Shown piece by piece: positions 26,226 to 34,648 of a stretch of DNA of 64,000 nt; the first letter of the stretch is position 1; each line of letters begins with the position of its first letter. Under the pieces are notes generated by a model. It ran no database searches, had not been told where the DNA came from, and saw only the letters and a program-made list of their open reading frames with translations. The DNA is taken from NCBI GenBank assembly GCA_040752895.1, contig JBFMHN010000001.1, forward strand, positions 537,213 to 601,212. The letters are read 5' to 3'. Both the position numbers and the translations under genes were made by a program. This DNA comes from Pseudomonadota bacterium (GTDB lineage: Bacteria; Pseudomonadota; Alphaproteobacteria; GCA-2746255).

Positions 26226-28949
26226 TTGGCTTTTGATTTTCAACGCCATTGGCACGCCGTCGAGACGGCGGAGGTGCTTGCCGCTTTCGACAGCCGGCCC
26301 GAGGGATTGTCGGAAGAAGAAGCGGAAACGCGCCGCGCGGTCTATGGCCAGAACCGACTGCCCGGAGCCGCAAGGCGAAGCGCCTTGGTCCGCCTCCTGC
26401 TGCATTTTCATAACCTTCTGATCTACACCTTGCTTGTCGCCGCGGTTCTCGCCGTGCTCATCCGGCACAACGTAGACGCCATCGTCATCCTGGCCGTCGT
26501 CCTTGTGAACGTGGTGGTTGGGTTCATCCAAGAAGGGCGGGCCAAGCGGGCGCTCGAAGCGATTCGGAGCATGATAGATCCCCGCGCATCCGTGATGCGC
26601 GAAGGGCGGCGGGTAACCGTTGCGGCGGATCAGGTCGTTCCGGGCGATATCGTGCTGATTGGGGCCGGCGACCGCGTGCCGGCCGACCTTCGGTTGATTC
26701 GCGCGCGCAATCTGCGGGTCGAGGAAGCGGTCCTTACCGGTGAATCGGTCGCCGTCGAAAAAGCGCTCGCGCCCGTTGCCGACGACGCCGCCCTCGGCGA
26801 CCGCACCTCGATGACGTTTTCGGGCACCTTCGTAGCCGCGGGCCAGGGCATGGGCGTCGCGATCGGCACCGGCGTTCGAACCGAACTCGGCCGCATCAGC
26901 CAGCTCATCGGCGCCGTCGAGAGCCTGAAGACACCCCTCACCCGACAGATGGACAAATTTGCCAAGCAACTGATGTTTGTGATCCTCGGCATTTCAACGA
27001 CCATCTTCGGGTTCGCGACGTTTATGCGCGGCTACGATTGGGCCGAGGCGTTCATGGTGCTGGTCAGCATCGCCGTCGCGGCCATCCCCGAGGGTCTGCC
27101 GGCGATCATGACCATCACGCTTGCCATCGGGGTTCAGCGCATGGCCGCCCGCAACGCCATCATACGGCGGTTACCGGCCGTCGAGACGCTGGGTTCGATC
27201 TCCATCATCTGCTCGGACAAGACCGGCACGCTGACGCGGAACGAGATGACGGTGCGCAGGATCGTTACCGGCCGGGCTGCGTTCGAAGTGACGGGTGCCG
27301 GCTACAAGCCGGTCGGCGAGTTCCGATCGAAGGACCGCGACATTGACCCCAAGGGCGAGCCGATCCTTACCGAAATCGCGCGCGCGGGGCTGCTTTGCAA
27401 CGACGCCGAACTCCGGCAGACGGGCGACGACTGGGTGATGGGCGGCGACCCCATGGAAGGGGCGCTGATATCCTTGGCGATGAAGGCAGGCCATGACGTG
27501 AAAGCCGTTCGGCAGCAGATCCCGCGGACGGACGAGATCCCGTTCGATGCGAAACACCGCTTCATGGCGACCCTTCATCACAGCCACGAAAAGACGTCTT
27601 TTGCCGTCATCAAAGGCGCTCCAGAGTGGGTTCTTGCGATGTGCGACAAACAACGCACCACCGCTAGCGATGAAACGCCGATCGAGCCGGCGTTCTGGCG
27701 CGACCAAACGGAGGCGCTTGCCTCCGATGGGCACCGCGTCCTCGCGATCGCCGTCAAACCCATGCCGCACGGCAAGCTCGACCTGATGTTCACCGACGTC
27801 GAGAACGGCGCCACCCTGCTTGGGCTCATCGGTCTGATCGATCCTCCGCGGGAAGAAGTGATCGCCGCTATCGCGCAATGCCGAGCGGCCGGCATCCGGG
27901 TCAAAATGATCACCGGCGACCACGCCGTGACCGCCGGCGCCATCGCGCGGCAGCTTGGGCTTGCCGAAGAACCGAAAGTTATCGAGGGCCACGCCCTGGA
28001 CGCGCTGGACGCAAGCGCCTTTCGGACGGCGGCGCGCGAGGTGGCCGTGTTCGCGCGCACCAGCCCCGAACACAAGCTGCGCCTTGTCGAGGCGCTGCAG
28101 GCCGATGGCGAGGTGGTCGCCATGACCGGCGATGGGGTCAACGACGCGCCGGCCTTAAAGCGCGCAGATGTCGGGGTGGCGATGGGAGGCAAGGGCACCG
28201 AGGCCGCGAAGGAGGCAGCGGAAATGGTCCTGGCCGACGATAACTTTGCCTCCATCGTGGCCGCTATCCGGGAGGGCCGAACGGTTTATGACAACCTGAC
28301 CAAATCCATCCTGTTTTTACTACCCATCAACGGCGGCGAATCCTTAAGCCTTGTCGTGGCAATTCTATTCGGACTCGTGTTGCCGATCGAACCCCTGCAG
28401 ATTCTCTGGGTGAACATGGTAAGTTCCGTGGCCCTCGCCGCCATTCTCGCCTTCGAGCCGACCGAACCCGACGTCATGCGGCGACACCCCCGTTCGCCCC
28501 GGAAGCCCCTGCTGTCCGGCTTCGTCCTTTGGCGCATCGTTCTCGTATCCGCGTTGTTCCTGATTGGAATTTTCGGCGTCTTCGAATTCGCCCTTGCCCG
28601 CGGAGGCAGCGTCGAGCTGGCCCGCACGGCCGCGGTCAACACCCTTGTCGCAATGGAAATCTTCTATCTTTTCAGCGTCCGGTACCTGCGGACGCCCTCC
28701 TTCACCTTCCTGGGCATCAAGGGCACGCCAAGGGTGCTGGCGGCCGTTTTTCTGGTGTTCGGCCTCCAACTGCTCTTTACCTACGCGCCGTTCATGCAAT
28801 CTCTTTTCACGACCGCGCCGGTCCCTTTCGATCTTGGCGTCGTGGTGGTAACCGTCGGCGTCCTCGTGCTCGGCGTCCTCGAAATCGAAAAGCTGCTGCG
28901 GTGGCGTTTCTTTACGGAAACGGCGAAAGCCGCCGGCGGAACGCGGTGA
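26226..28949 (+). CDS. P2-type cation-transporting ATPase
   Basis: This P-type ATPase of about 908 aa has an N-terminal cation-ATPase domain (HWHAVETAEVLAAF), LTGESVAVEK in the A domain, phosphorylation Asp331 in CSDKTGTLTRNEMT, and the hinge [24 protein letters not shown]4 carries PEGLPAIMTITLAIG. TM6 reads LWVNMVSSVALAAILAFEPTEP and lacks the Asp of the classical calcium-pump NLVTDG motif, so calcium specificity cannot be assumed. The TTG at 26226 is chosen because AAGGGG precedes it and the putative promoter lies downstream of the alternative ATG at 26115. Confidence 0.9.
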   Translation: MAFDFQRHWHAVETAEVLAAFDSRPEGLSEEEAETRRAVYGQNRLPGAARRSALVRLLLHFHNLLIYTLLVAAVLAVLIRHNVDAIVILAVVLVNVVVGFIQEGRAKRALEAIRSMIDPRASVMREGRRVTVAADQVVPGDIVLIGAGDRVPADLRLIRARNLRVEEAVLTGESVAVEKALAPVADDAALGDRTSMTFSGTFVAAGQGMGVAIGTGVRTELGRISQLIGAVESLKTPLTRQMDKFAKQLMFVILGISTTIFGFATFMRGYDWAEAFMVLVSIAVAAIPEGLPAIMTITLAIGVQRMAARNAIIRRLPAVETLGSISIICSDKTGTLTRNEMTVRRIVTGRAAFEVTGAGYKPVGEFRSKDRDIDPKGEPILTEIARAGLLCNDAELRQTGDDWVMGGDPMEGALISLAMKAGHDVKAVRQQIPRTDEIPFDAKHRFMATLHHSHEKTSFAVIKGAPEWVLAMCDKQRTTASDETPIEPAFWRDQTEALASDGHRVLAIAVKPMPHGKLDLMFTDVENGATLLGLIGLIDPPREEVIAAIAQCRAAGIRVKMITGDHAVTAGAIARQLGLAEEPKVIEGHALDALDASAFRTAAREVAVFARTSPEHKLRLVEALQADGEVVAMTGDGVNDAPALKRADVGVAMGGKGTEAAKEAAEMVLADDNFASIVAAIREGRTVYDNLTKSILFLLPINGGESLSLVVAILFGLVLPIEPLQILWVNMVSSVALAAILAFEPTEPDVMRRHPRSPRKPLLSGFVLWRIVLVSALFLIGIFGVFEFALARGGSVELARTAAVNTLVAMEIFYLFSVRYLRTPSFTFLGIKGTPRVLAAVFLVFGLQLLFTYAPFMQSLFTTAPVPFDLGVVVVTVGVLVLGVLEIEKLLRWRFFTETAKAAGGTR

Positions 28950-29312
28950 AAAATCGGTGTGTTTCCTTGTAATTCTGCGTCTTGGCGCGCACAAGGAAAG
29001 GCATTCCTTTAACGAAATTCGTATGGCCAGCCACCCGCCGCGACCCGCCAGACGGGCTCTGTCACTTAAGCATCCAGAGAGCTTGTCCAACCCTGCACGC
29101 TTGACATTGCGCGGGGGAGAGCGCATTTATGCACTGCAACATTATCTCGCGATAGCGCGACGCGCTTCCGACTTCTTCGAAAGCGCCACGTCCCGAGATC
29201 CTCATTCATCATTTGCCTGCCCCGAGCGCGCGGGGATAGGACAATACGCGTAAGCCGCGTGCCGCGTTTGGAACGCGGAGCGCCGTTTGCGAATCTAGTA
29301 AAGGAAATTTAC
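28950..29312 (+). promoter_or_regulatory. Intergenic region with putative rhlE promoter and long leader
   Basis: No gene is seen in these 363 bases. A good sigma-70-like promoter lies inside: TTGACA (29101-29106), then CATTTAT (29124-29130) about 17 bases on. This would give a leader of about 175 nucleotides before the helicase start. Several short inverted repeats occur in the leader, such as CGCGTTTGGAACGCG. Long structured leaders are common for cold-shock RNA helicase genes, so post-transcriptional control is possible. Confidence 0.5.
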
Positions 29313-30560
29313 GTGACTGTTTCTTCTTCTCTTTCATTCTCGGACCTCGGTCTAGTCGAGCCAATTCGGCGCGCCCTGGAAGCCAAAAACTACCTGCATC
29401 CGACGCCGATCCAGGCGCGGGCTATCCCCCCGCTCCTTGCCGGTGGCGACCTGCTCGGCATCGCCCAGACCGGGACCGGAAAAACGGCGGCCTTCGCGCT
29501 GCCGATCCTACAATACCTTTCCACGCTCAAGACGCCGGCCGAGCCTTGCGCGCCCCGCGCGCTCATCCTGGCGCCGACCCGCGAGCTTGCGATCCAAATC
29601 GGCGACGAATTCCGGGCCTACGGGCGGCACCTTAACCTGCGGCAGGCCGTGATCCTTGGCGGCGTTGGGCAAGGGCCCCAGGTCGAAGCCTTGAAGCGCC
29701 GCGTCGATATCCTGATCGCAACGCCCGGACGCCTCCTGGACTTGATCGGCCAGCGTCACGTTCGACTCAACCGGGTGAGCCACCTTGTTCTTGACGAGGC
29801 CGACCGGATGCTCGACATGGGCTTCGTTCGCGACGTCAGGCGAATTCTCGCCACGCTGCCAAAACAACGGCAGACGGCGTTTTTCTCGGCGACGATGCCC
29901 AGCGACGTCGCGCGCCTCGCCGACGAGATTCTCACCGACCCGGTTCGCATCGAGGTGACGCCGGCGGCTACCACCGTCAATCAGGTCACCCAACACGTCT
30001 TCTTCGTCGGCACCGCGAACAAGCGCGCCCTTTTGGCCGAGGTGCTTAAAGACCCCGCGCTTGCCAGGGTTATCGTTTTCTCGCGCACGAAGCATCGCGC
30101 CAACCACGTCGCCGAACACCTTGGCCGGATAGGCGTTTCCGCCGAGGCGATCCACGGCAACAAATCCCAGAGTGCCCGCCAGCGCGCCCTCGAACGGTTC
30201 CGGTCGGGCCAAGCGCGGGTTCTGGTGGCGACCGATATCGCCGCCCGCGGGATCGACGTGAACGACGTGACGCATGTCATCAACTACGAGCTGCCGAACG
30301 AACCGGAGAGCTATGTTCACCGGATCGGCCGAACGGCGCGCGCAGGCGCTTCGGGTGCGGCGTTCTCGTTCTGCGACCATACCGAGCGCACTTACCTTCG
30401 CGATATTGAAAGGCTGACGAAACACCGGCTCACCGTCGTCGACGACCAACCCTTCCATGAAGCCGGATCGAGCCCGTCGAACGCCGAGCACGCACGCCCC
30501 GCCACCCCGCCAAAGCATCGGCGCCGGTTCCGCGGCAACAAGAAGCGTCGGGCAGCCTGA
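29313..30560 (+). CDS. rhlE: DEAD-box RNA helicase, RhlE type
   Basis: This 415-aa ATP-dependent RNA helicase has the Q motif FSDLGLVEPI...PTPIQARAIP, motif I AQTGTGKTAAF, motif II VLDEADRMLDMGF, motif III FFSATMP and motif VI HRIGRTARAG. The basic C-terminal tail (KHRRRFRGNKKRRAA) is typical of RhlE. The GTG at 29313 is preceded by AAGGA at seven bases; an ATG at 29259 would add 18 residues. It lies 34 bp before typA in the same direction, so both may be co-transcribed as ribosome-assembly or cold-response genes. Confidence 0.93.
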   Translation: MTVSSSLSFSDLGLVEPIRRALEAKNYLHPTPIQARAIPPLLAGGDLLGIAQTGTGKTAAFALPILQYLSTLKTPAEPCAPRALILAPTRELAIQIGDEFRAYGRHLNLRQAVILGGVGQGPQVEALKRRVDILIATPGRLLDLIGQRHVRLNRVSHLVLDEADRMLDMGFVRDVRRILATLPKQRQTAFFSATMPSDVARLADEILTDPVRIEVTPAATTVNQVTQHVFFVGTANKRALLAEVLKDPALARVIVFSRTKHRANHVAEHLGRIGVSAEAIHGNKSQSARQRALERFRSGQARVLVATDIAARGIDVNDVTHVINYELPNEPESYVHRIGRTARAGASGAAFSFCDHTERTYLRDIERLTKHRLTVVDDQPFHEAGSSPSNAEHARPATPPKHRRRFRGNKKRRAA

Positions 30561-30594
30561 GCCCTCTCCCCCACCCGGACAACGGTCTGCGCCC

Positions 30595-32427
30595 ATGACG
30601 AACAGCACGAACAGCGTCAGCGATCTTCGCAATATCGCCATCATCGCCCATGTCGATCACGGCAAGACCACGCTCGTGGATCAGCTTCTTCGCCAGTCCG
30701 GCACTCTCCACGAGTTTGGGAATGTGATGGAACGGGTGATGGATTCGAACGACCTCGAGCGTGAGCGCGGCATCACGATCCTGGCCAAAAACACGGCCAT
30801 CCATTGGAAAAGCTGGCGGATCAACATCATCGACACACCTGGTCATGCCGACTTCGGCGGCGAGGTGGAGCGCGTGCTCTCGATGGTGGATTCCGTCCTT
30901 CTCCTGGTTGACGCGGTGGACGGGCCGATGCCACAGACCCGTTTCGTAACCAGCAAGGCCCTGGCTCTTGGCCTGCGCCCCATCGTCGTCATCAACAAGG
31001 TGGACCGCCCAAGCGCCAGACCCGACTGGGCGATCGACCAGACCTTTGACTTGTTCGACCGACTGGGCGCAACGGACGAACAGCTGGATTTTCCGGTGGT
31101 CTACACGTCGGCGCTCCAGGGTTGGGCCTCCGCCGACCCGGCGGTGCGCGGCGAGGATATGAACCTTCTGTTCGAGACCATCGTCCGCCATGTGCCGCCG
31201 CCCAACGTGGACCCGAACGGACCTTTCCAGCTTCGGGTCAGCGCCCTCGACTATTCAAGTTATGTCGGCGTGATCGGCATCGGCCGCATCCAGCGGGGCC
31301 GCATCCAGCGCGGCGCAGCCGTGACGGTGATGGGTGCCGATGGCAACACCCGGAACGGACGGGTCCTGCAGATCCTCGGCTTTCATGGCTTGGAAAAGCT
31401 GGAATGGCAAGAAGCCGAAGCCGGTCAAATCATCGCCTTTACCGGCCTCGATACGCTAAAGATCTCCGATACGCTGTGCCACCCGGAGGCGGTCGAGGCG
31501 CTGCCGGCGCTGGTCGTCGACGAGCCGACCATCGCCATGACTTTCCAGGTCAACGACTCGCCGTTCGCTGGCCGCGAGGGAAAATTCGTGACCAGCCGCA
31601 ATTTGCGTGAACGCCTTGAGCGGGAAGTGGTCCACAACGTCGCGCTCCGCGTCGAGCCGACGGACGATCCGAATAAATTCAAAGTCTCCGGGCGCGGCGA
31701 ACTGCACCTTTCGATCCTCGTCGAAATGATGCGGCGCGAAGGCTACGAACTTGCCATATCCCGGCCAGAGGTCGTCCTCAAGACGATCGAGGGCAAAATT
31801 TGCGAACCTTGGGAGACTCTGACCCTGGATATCGAGGAACAGCACCAGGGCGCGGCAATGGAGAAGCTCGGCGAACGCCGTGGCGAATTGCGCGACATGG
31901 TGTCGGACAAGAAGGGTCGCGTGCGCCTGGACTACCTCATCCCAAGCCGTGGCCTGATCGGTTTCCGATCCGAGTTTCTGGCTTCGACCTCCGGAACCGG
32001 GTTGATGTACCACGTCTTCGATCATTACGGCCCGCAGGTGGCCGGCGATCTCGGCGAACGCCAAAACGGGGTGCTGGTTTCCATGGCGACCGGAAAGGCG
32101 CTGGCGTATTCCCTGTTCAACCTTCAGGAACGGGGGCGCCTGTTTATCGGCCACGCCACGGAAGTGTATGAGGGGATGATCATCGGCATCCACTCGCGCC
32201 CCAGCGATCTGGTCGTGAACCCGCTCAAGGGAAAGCAGCTCACCAATATCCGCGCCGCGGGCAACGACGAGAATATCCTGCTGATCCCGCCCATTCCACT
32301 CACGCTGGAATACGCCCTCGCCTTCATCAACGAGGACGAACTGGTGGAAGTCACGCCCAAATCCATCCGGGTGCGCAAGAAACACCTGCGCGAACACGAA
32401 CGCAAACGGGCTTCGCGCGCCGCCTGA
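30595..32427 (+). CDS. typA: Ribosome-associated GTPase BipA/TypA
   Basis: This 610-aa translational GTPase has G1 [10 protein letters not shown]3 [16 protein letters not shown]4 NKVDRP and the BipA-specific C-terminal domain (GSSVEAS-type [13 protein letters not shown] region reads [19 protein letters not shown]). The ATG at 30595 gives the normal N-terminus before [12 protein letters not shown]; the open frame extends to 30457 without family match. TypA binds 70S ribosomes and is needed for growth at low temperature and under stress. It probably shares a transcript with rhlE. Confidence 0.96.
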   Translation: MTNSTNSVSDLRNIAIIAHVDHGKTTLVDQLLRQSGTLHEFGNVMERVMDSNDLERERGITILAKNTAIHWKSWRINIIDTPGHADFGGEVERVLSMVDSVLLLVDAVDGPMPQTRFVTSKALALGLRPIVVINKVDRPSARPDWAIDQTFDLFDRLGATDEQLDFPVVYTSALQGWASADPAVRGEDMNLLFETIVRHVPPPNVDPNGPFQLRVSALDYSSYVGVIGIGRIQRGRIQRGAAVTVMGADGNTRNGRVLQILGFHGLEKLEWQEAEAGQIIAFTGLDTLKISDTLCHPEAVEALPALVVDEPTIAMTFQVNDSPFAGREGKFVTSRNLRERLEREVVHNVALRVEPTDDPNKFKVSGRGELHLSILVEMMRREGYELAISRPEVVLKTIEGKICEPWETLTLDIEEQHQGAAMEKLGERRGELRDMVSDKKGRVRLDYLIPSRGLIGFRSEFLASTSGTGLMYHVFDHYGPQVAGDLGERQNGVLVSMATGKALAYSLFNLQERGRLFIGHATEVYEGMIIGIHSRPSDLVVNPLKGKQLTNIRAAGNDENILLIPPIPLTLEYALAFINEDELVEVTPKSIRVRKKHLREHERKRASRAA

Positions 32428-32516
32428 TTTCGACGCCGTTCGCGGATGCCATCTATACTATTTTTGGTGCCCGCCGCCATTGGGTTGCCGCTCAACCGAA
32501 GATCGTCGAGAGGGTA

Positions 32517-32897
32517 ATGCGCGCCGGCCAGAGATTCGCAACGAGCCCCATCGGCGGGATATTGCTGTGTGCGGCGAGCGCGGCGGCTGGCTATGCCCTC
32601 CGCTATCGATTCGTCGAGCCCGAGGCGATGGGGGCGGCGTGCGAGCGCGCCCGGCTCTGGTGGTGCCCGTTGCGCACCGGCTTTATCGTGTTCACCGAGT
32701 GGCGCGGCCTTGGCTGGCTGGCGCTGGCGCTGGCCGCCATGGCGCTGCTGGCCGCAAGCACGCGCCACGTCGAGCGCGCTCGGTTATGGGCTGCGCCGAC
32801 GCTGGTTGCAGCGGGCTTCGGCATGGTTCTCTATAACGCCACCCTCTCCGCTCCGGCGGCCGTACTCGCCACGCTGGTGCTGGCGCGGCGGCCCTGA
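32517..32897 (+). CDS. Small membrane protein of unknown function
   Basis: This 126-aa protein has four hydrophobic segments (about 14-30, 55-60, 64-80 and 92-122) and a conserved-looking centre CERARLWWCPLRTGFIVFTEWRGLGWLALAL. GAGAGGG lies just before the ATG at 32517. I recognise similar small membrane proteins in Rhodospirillales but know no function. Its 3' end overlaps the last 114 bases of the GH17 gene on the opposite strand, so one of the two ends may be shorter in reality. Confidence 0.6.
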   Translation: MRAGQRFATSPIGGILLCAASAAAGYALRYRFVEPEAMGAACERARLWWCPLRTGFIVFTEWRGLGWLALALAAMALLAASTRHVERARLWAAPTLVAAGFGMVLYNATLSAPAAVLATLVLARRP

Positions 32898-34538
32898 ATC
32901 CGGTCCCTGCCGCACCCTGAGAAGGTACCTCCCCTCCGCCCACGCATCGCCCGCCCAGGGCAGCGCGAGCAGGAGGCAGACGCCGGCCCACACCAGGGCC
33001 TCCCGGTTGACGATGGCGTCAACGCAGAATGGCGCGCAGGCGACGAGCAGGCCGGCGATCCAGCCCTCCTCCGCGCGCGGTGCCGGATGGCCGTCGCGCC
33101 GGGTCCGCCAGGCAAGCCACGCGAATCCCGCCGCCGGCAGCCAGAAGGCGAGTTGCAGGAAGTCGCGGTGGCGGCCATCGACAGCGATCGACAACGCCAA
33201 AACCGCAGCCGGCAGCATGACCGTCCAGTGCAGCAGGCCAAGCCCGACCGCCGCGTTCCAACGGCGGTGATGGAGGGCGGCCGTCACAGTGGTCAGCCCC
33301 GCCGGCCGCGGTAGTGTCAGGCCGATAACCTGTGCGATCAGCAATACCCCTCCGGCAACGGCCACGCCCATCAGAAAGAATGCCCAGATGCCACCGATCC
33401 AGCCGATCGCTATTGACGCGAGATGGTTGCCGAGCCCCCACAGCGTCGCTCCCGTGGCTGGGGCAACGATGCCAAGCGCAAGCCAGCGCGGCCAGGAAAG
33501 AGCCGGGCGACGCCCCGCCCCCCACAGCAGGACGCCGAGCGCGAGTCCGAAAGTGAAGCCGGCGGCTGTTCGCCAGCGCGGCCATTCGCTGACCGGCCCG
33601 GTCAGCGGGAACTTAGGCTCGCGATCCCGGTCCAGGATCCCCCAGTAGCCGCCGACGGTGCCTTCGGGCACTCGCTTCCACGGCTGATCAATCGCCTCAA
33701 TCAAATTATAGGGTAAGCCGATGGCCGCCGATTGCGCGGCGAATTCGCGCACGAAGCGGGCCTCGTTGACCAGCGAGGGTACGGCGCCGGCGCGGGTGCG
33801 GCCGGCCGACGGCCAGCCGATTTCGCCAATCTGCAAGCGTTTGCCTGGAAAGGTGGCGCGCGCCTGTTCGATGACACCCCGCACATGCGCCTGCACGTGG
33901 TCGATATCGACCGGCGCCGGATCGTCCCAATAGGGCAAGGCGTGGATGGTGACGATATCGACCGCCTCGGCCACCATCGGGTTGCGGCGCCAGAATTCGT
34001 AGATGTCGGCGTAGGTAACGGGCAGATCGGTCCGCGTCTTGACGGAGCGGATGATCCCCGCCAGCCGCTCGCCCGTCATTTCGCGGCGAAGCAGCACCTC
34101 ATTGCCAACCACGATAGCCCGCACCGCCTCCGGGTGCGCCTCGGCAAGCGTCAGCGCGCGTTCGATCTCGCGCGCGTTGCGCTTGTCGTCGGCCCCGATC
34201 CAGATGCCGACCATCACCTTCATACCGGCCGCAGCGGCATGCGCCAGCACATCACCTTGCGCGCCGAGCATCGAATAGGTGCGAACGCAGTCGGTGGTGC
34301 GAACAAGCGTCGCCATGTCCGACGCGATGGAGCCGGCAGGAACCGGGAACACGCCATCCTTCGCCTTCAGCGGCGAGGCGTCACCGATGGCGGGCGTATA
34401 GGACAAGCATTCGAACCGCCCGCCGGGCGCATCGACGATATCGATCGACCGTCCAAGCCAGGCCCAAAGCCCCGCCGTAAACCCGGCGGCAATGGTCACA
34501 GCAAGAAGAAAGGGAAGGATTCGGAACGCTTGCAGCAT
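32784..34538 (-). CDS. Membrane-bound GH17 beta-1,3-glucanase/transglycosylase
   Basis: This 584-aa protein has an N-terminal membrane anchor, a GH17 barrel with acid/base Glu147 in VVGNEVLLR and nucleophile Glu239 in IGEIGWPSAG, and a C-terminal half with about eight transmembrane segments. GH17 domains joined to membrane parts in Proteobacteria process or elongate beta-1,3-glucans at the inner membrane, often beside an NdvB-like glucan synthase. No such glycosyltransferase is in this window. The last 45 residues are polar and read antisense to the 32517-32897 gene. Confidence 0.85.
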   Translation of the reverse strand: MLQAFRILPFLLAVTIAAGFTAGLWAWLGRSIDIVDAPGGRFECLSYTPAIGDASPLKAKDGVFPVPAGSIASDMATLVRTTDCVRTYSMLGAQGDVLAHAAAAGMKVMVGIWIGADDKRNAREIERALTLAEAHPEAVRAIVVGNEVLLRREMTGERLAGIIRSVKTRTDLPVTYADIYEFWRRNPMVAEAVDIVTIHALPYWDDPAPVDIDHVQAHVRGVIEQARATFPGKRLQIGEIGWPSAGRTRAGAVPSLVNEARFVREFAAQSAAIGLPYNLIEAIDQPWKRVPEGTVGGYWGILDRDREPKFPLTGPVSEWPRWRTAAGFTFGLALGVLLWGAGRRPALSWPRWLALGIVAPATGATLWGLGNHLASIAIGWIGGIWAFFLMGVAVAGGVLLIAQVIGLTLPRPAGLTTVTAALHHRRWNAAVGLGLLHWTVMLPAAVLALSIAVDGRHRDFLQLAFWLPAAGFAWLAWRTRRDGHPAPRAEEGWIAGLLVACAPFCVDAIVNREALVWAGVCLLLALPWAGDAWAEGRYLLRVRQGPDSGPPRQHQRGEYGRRSGEGGVIENHAEARCNQRRRSP

Positions 34539-34648
34539 TGCACCACCCTAAACAACGGAAGGCGATTTATGCCACAAATCGGGCCGCCCGGTGGAAATGC
34601 CAAAATTGCGAAACTTCGCGCAGCGATGCTTGACCCGGTTTTTTCTTC

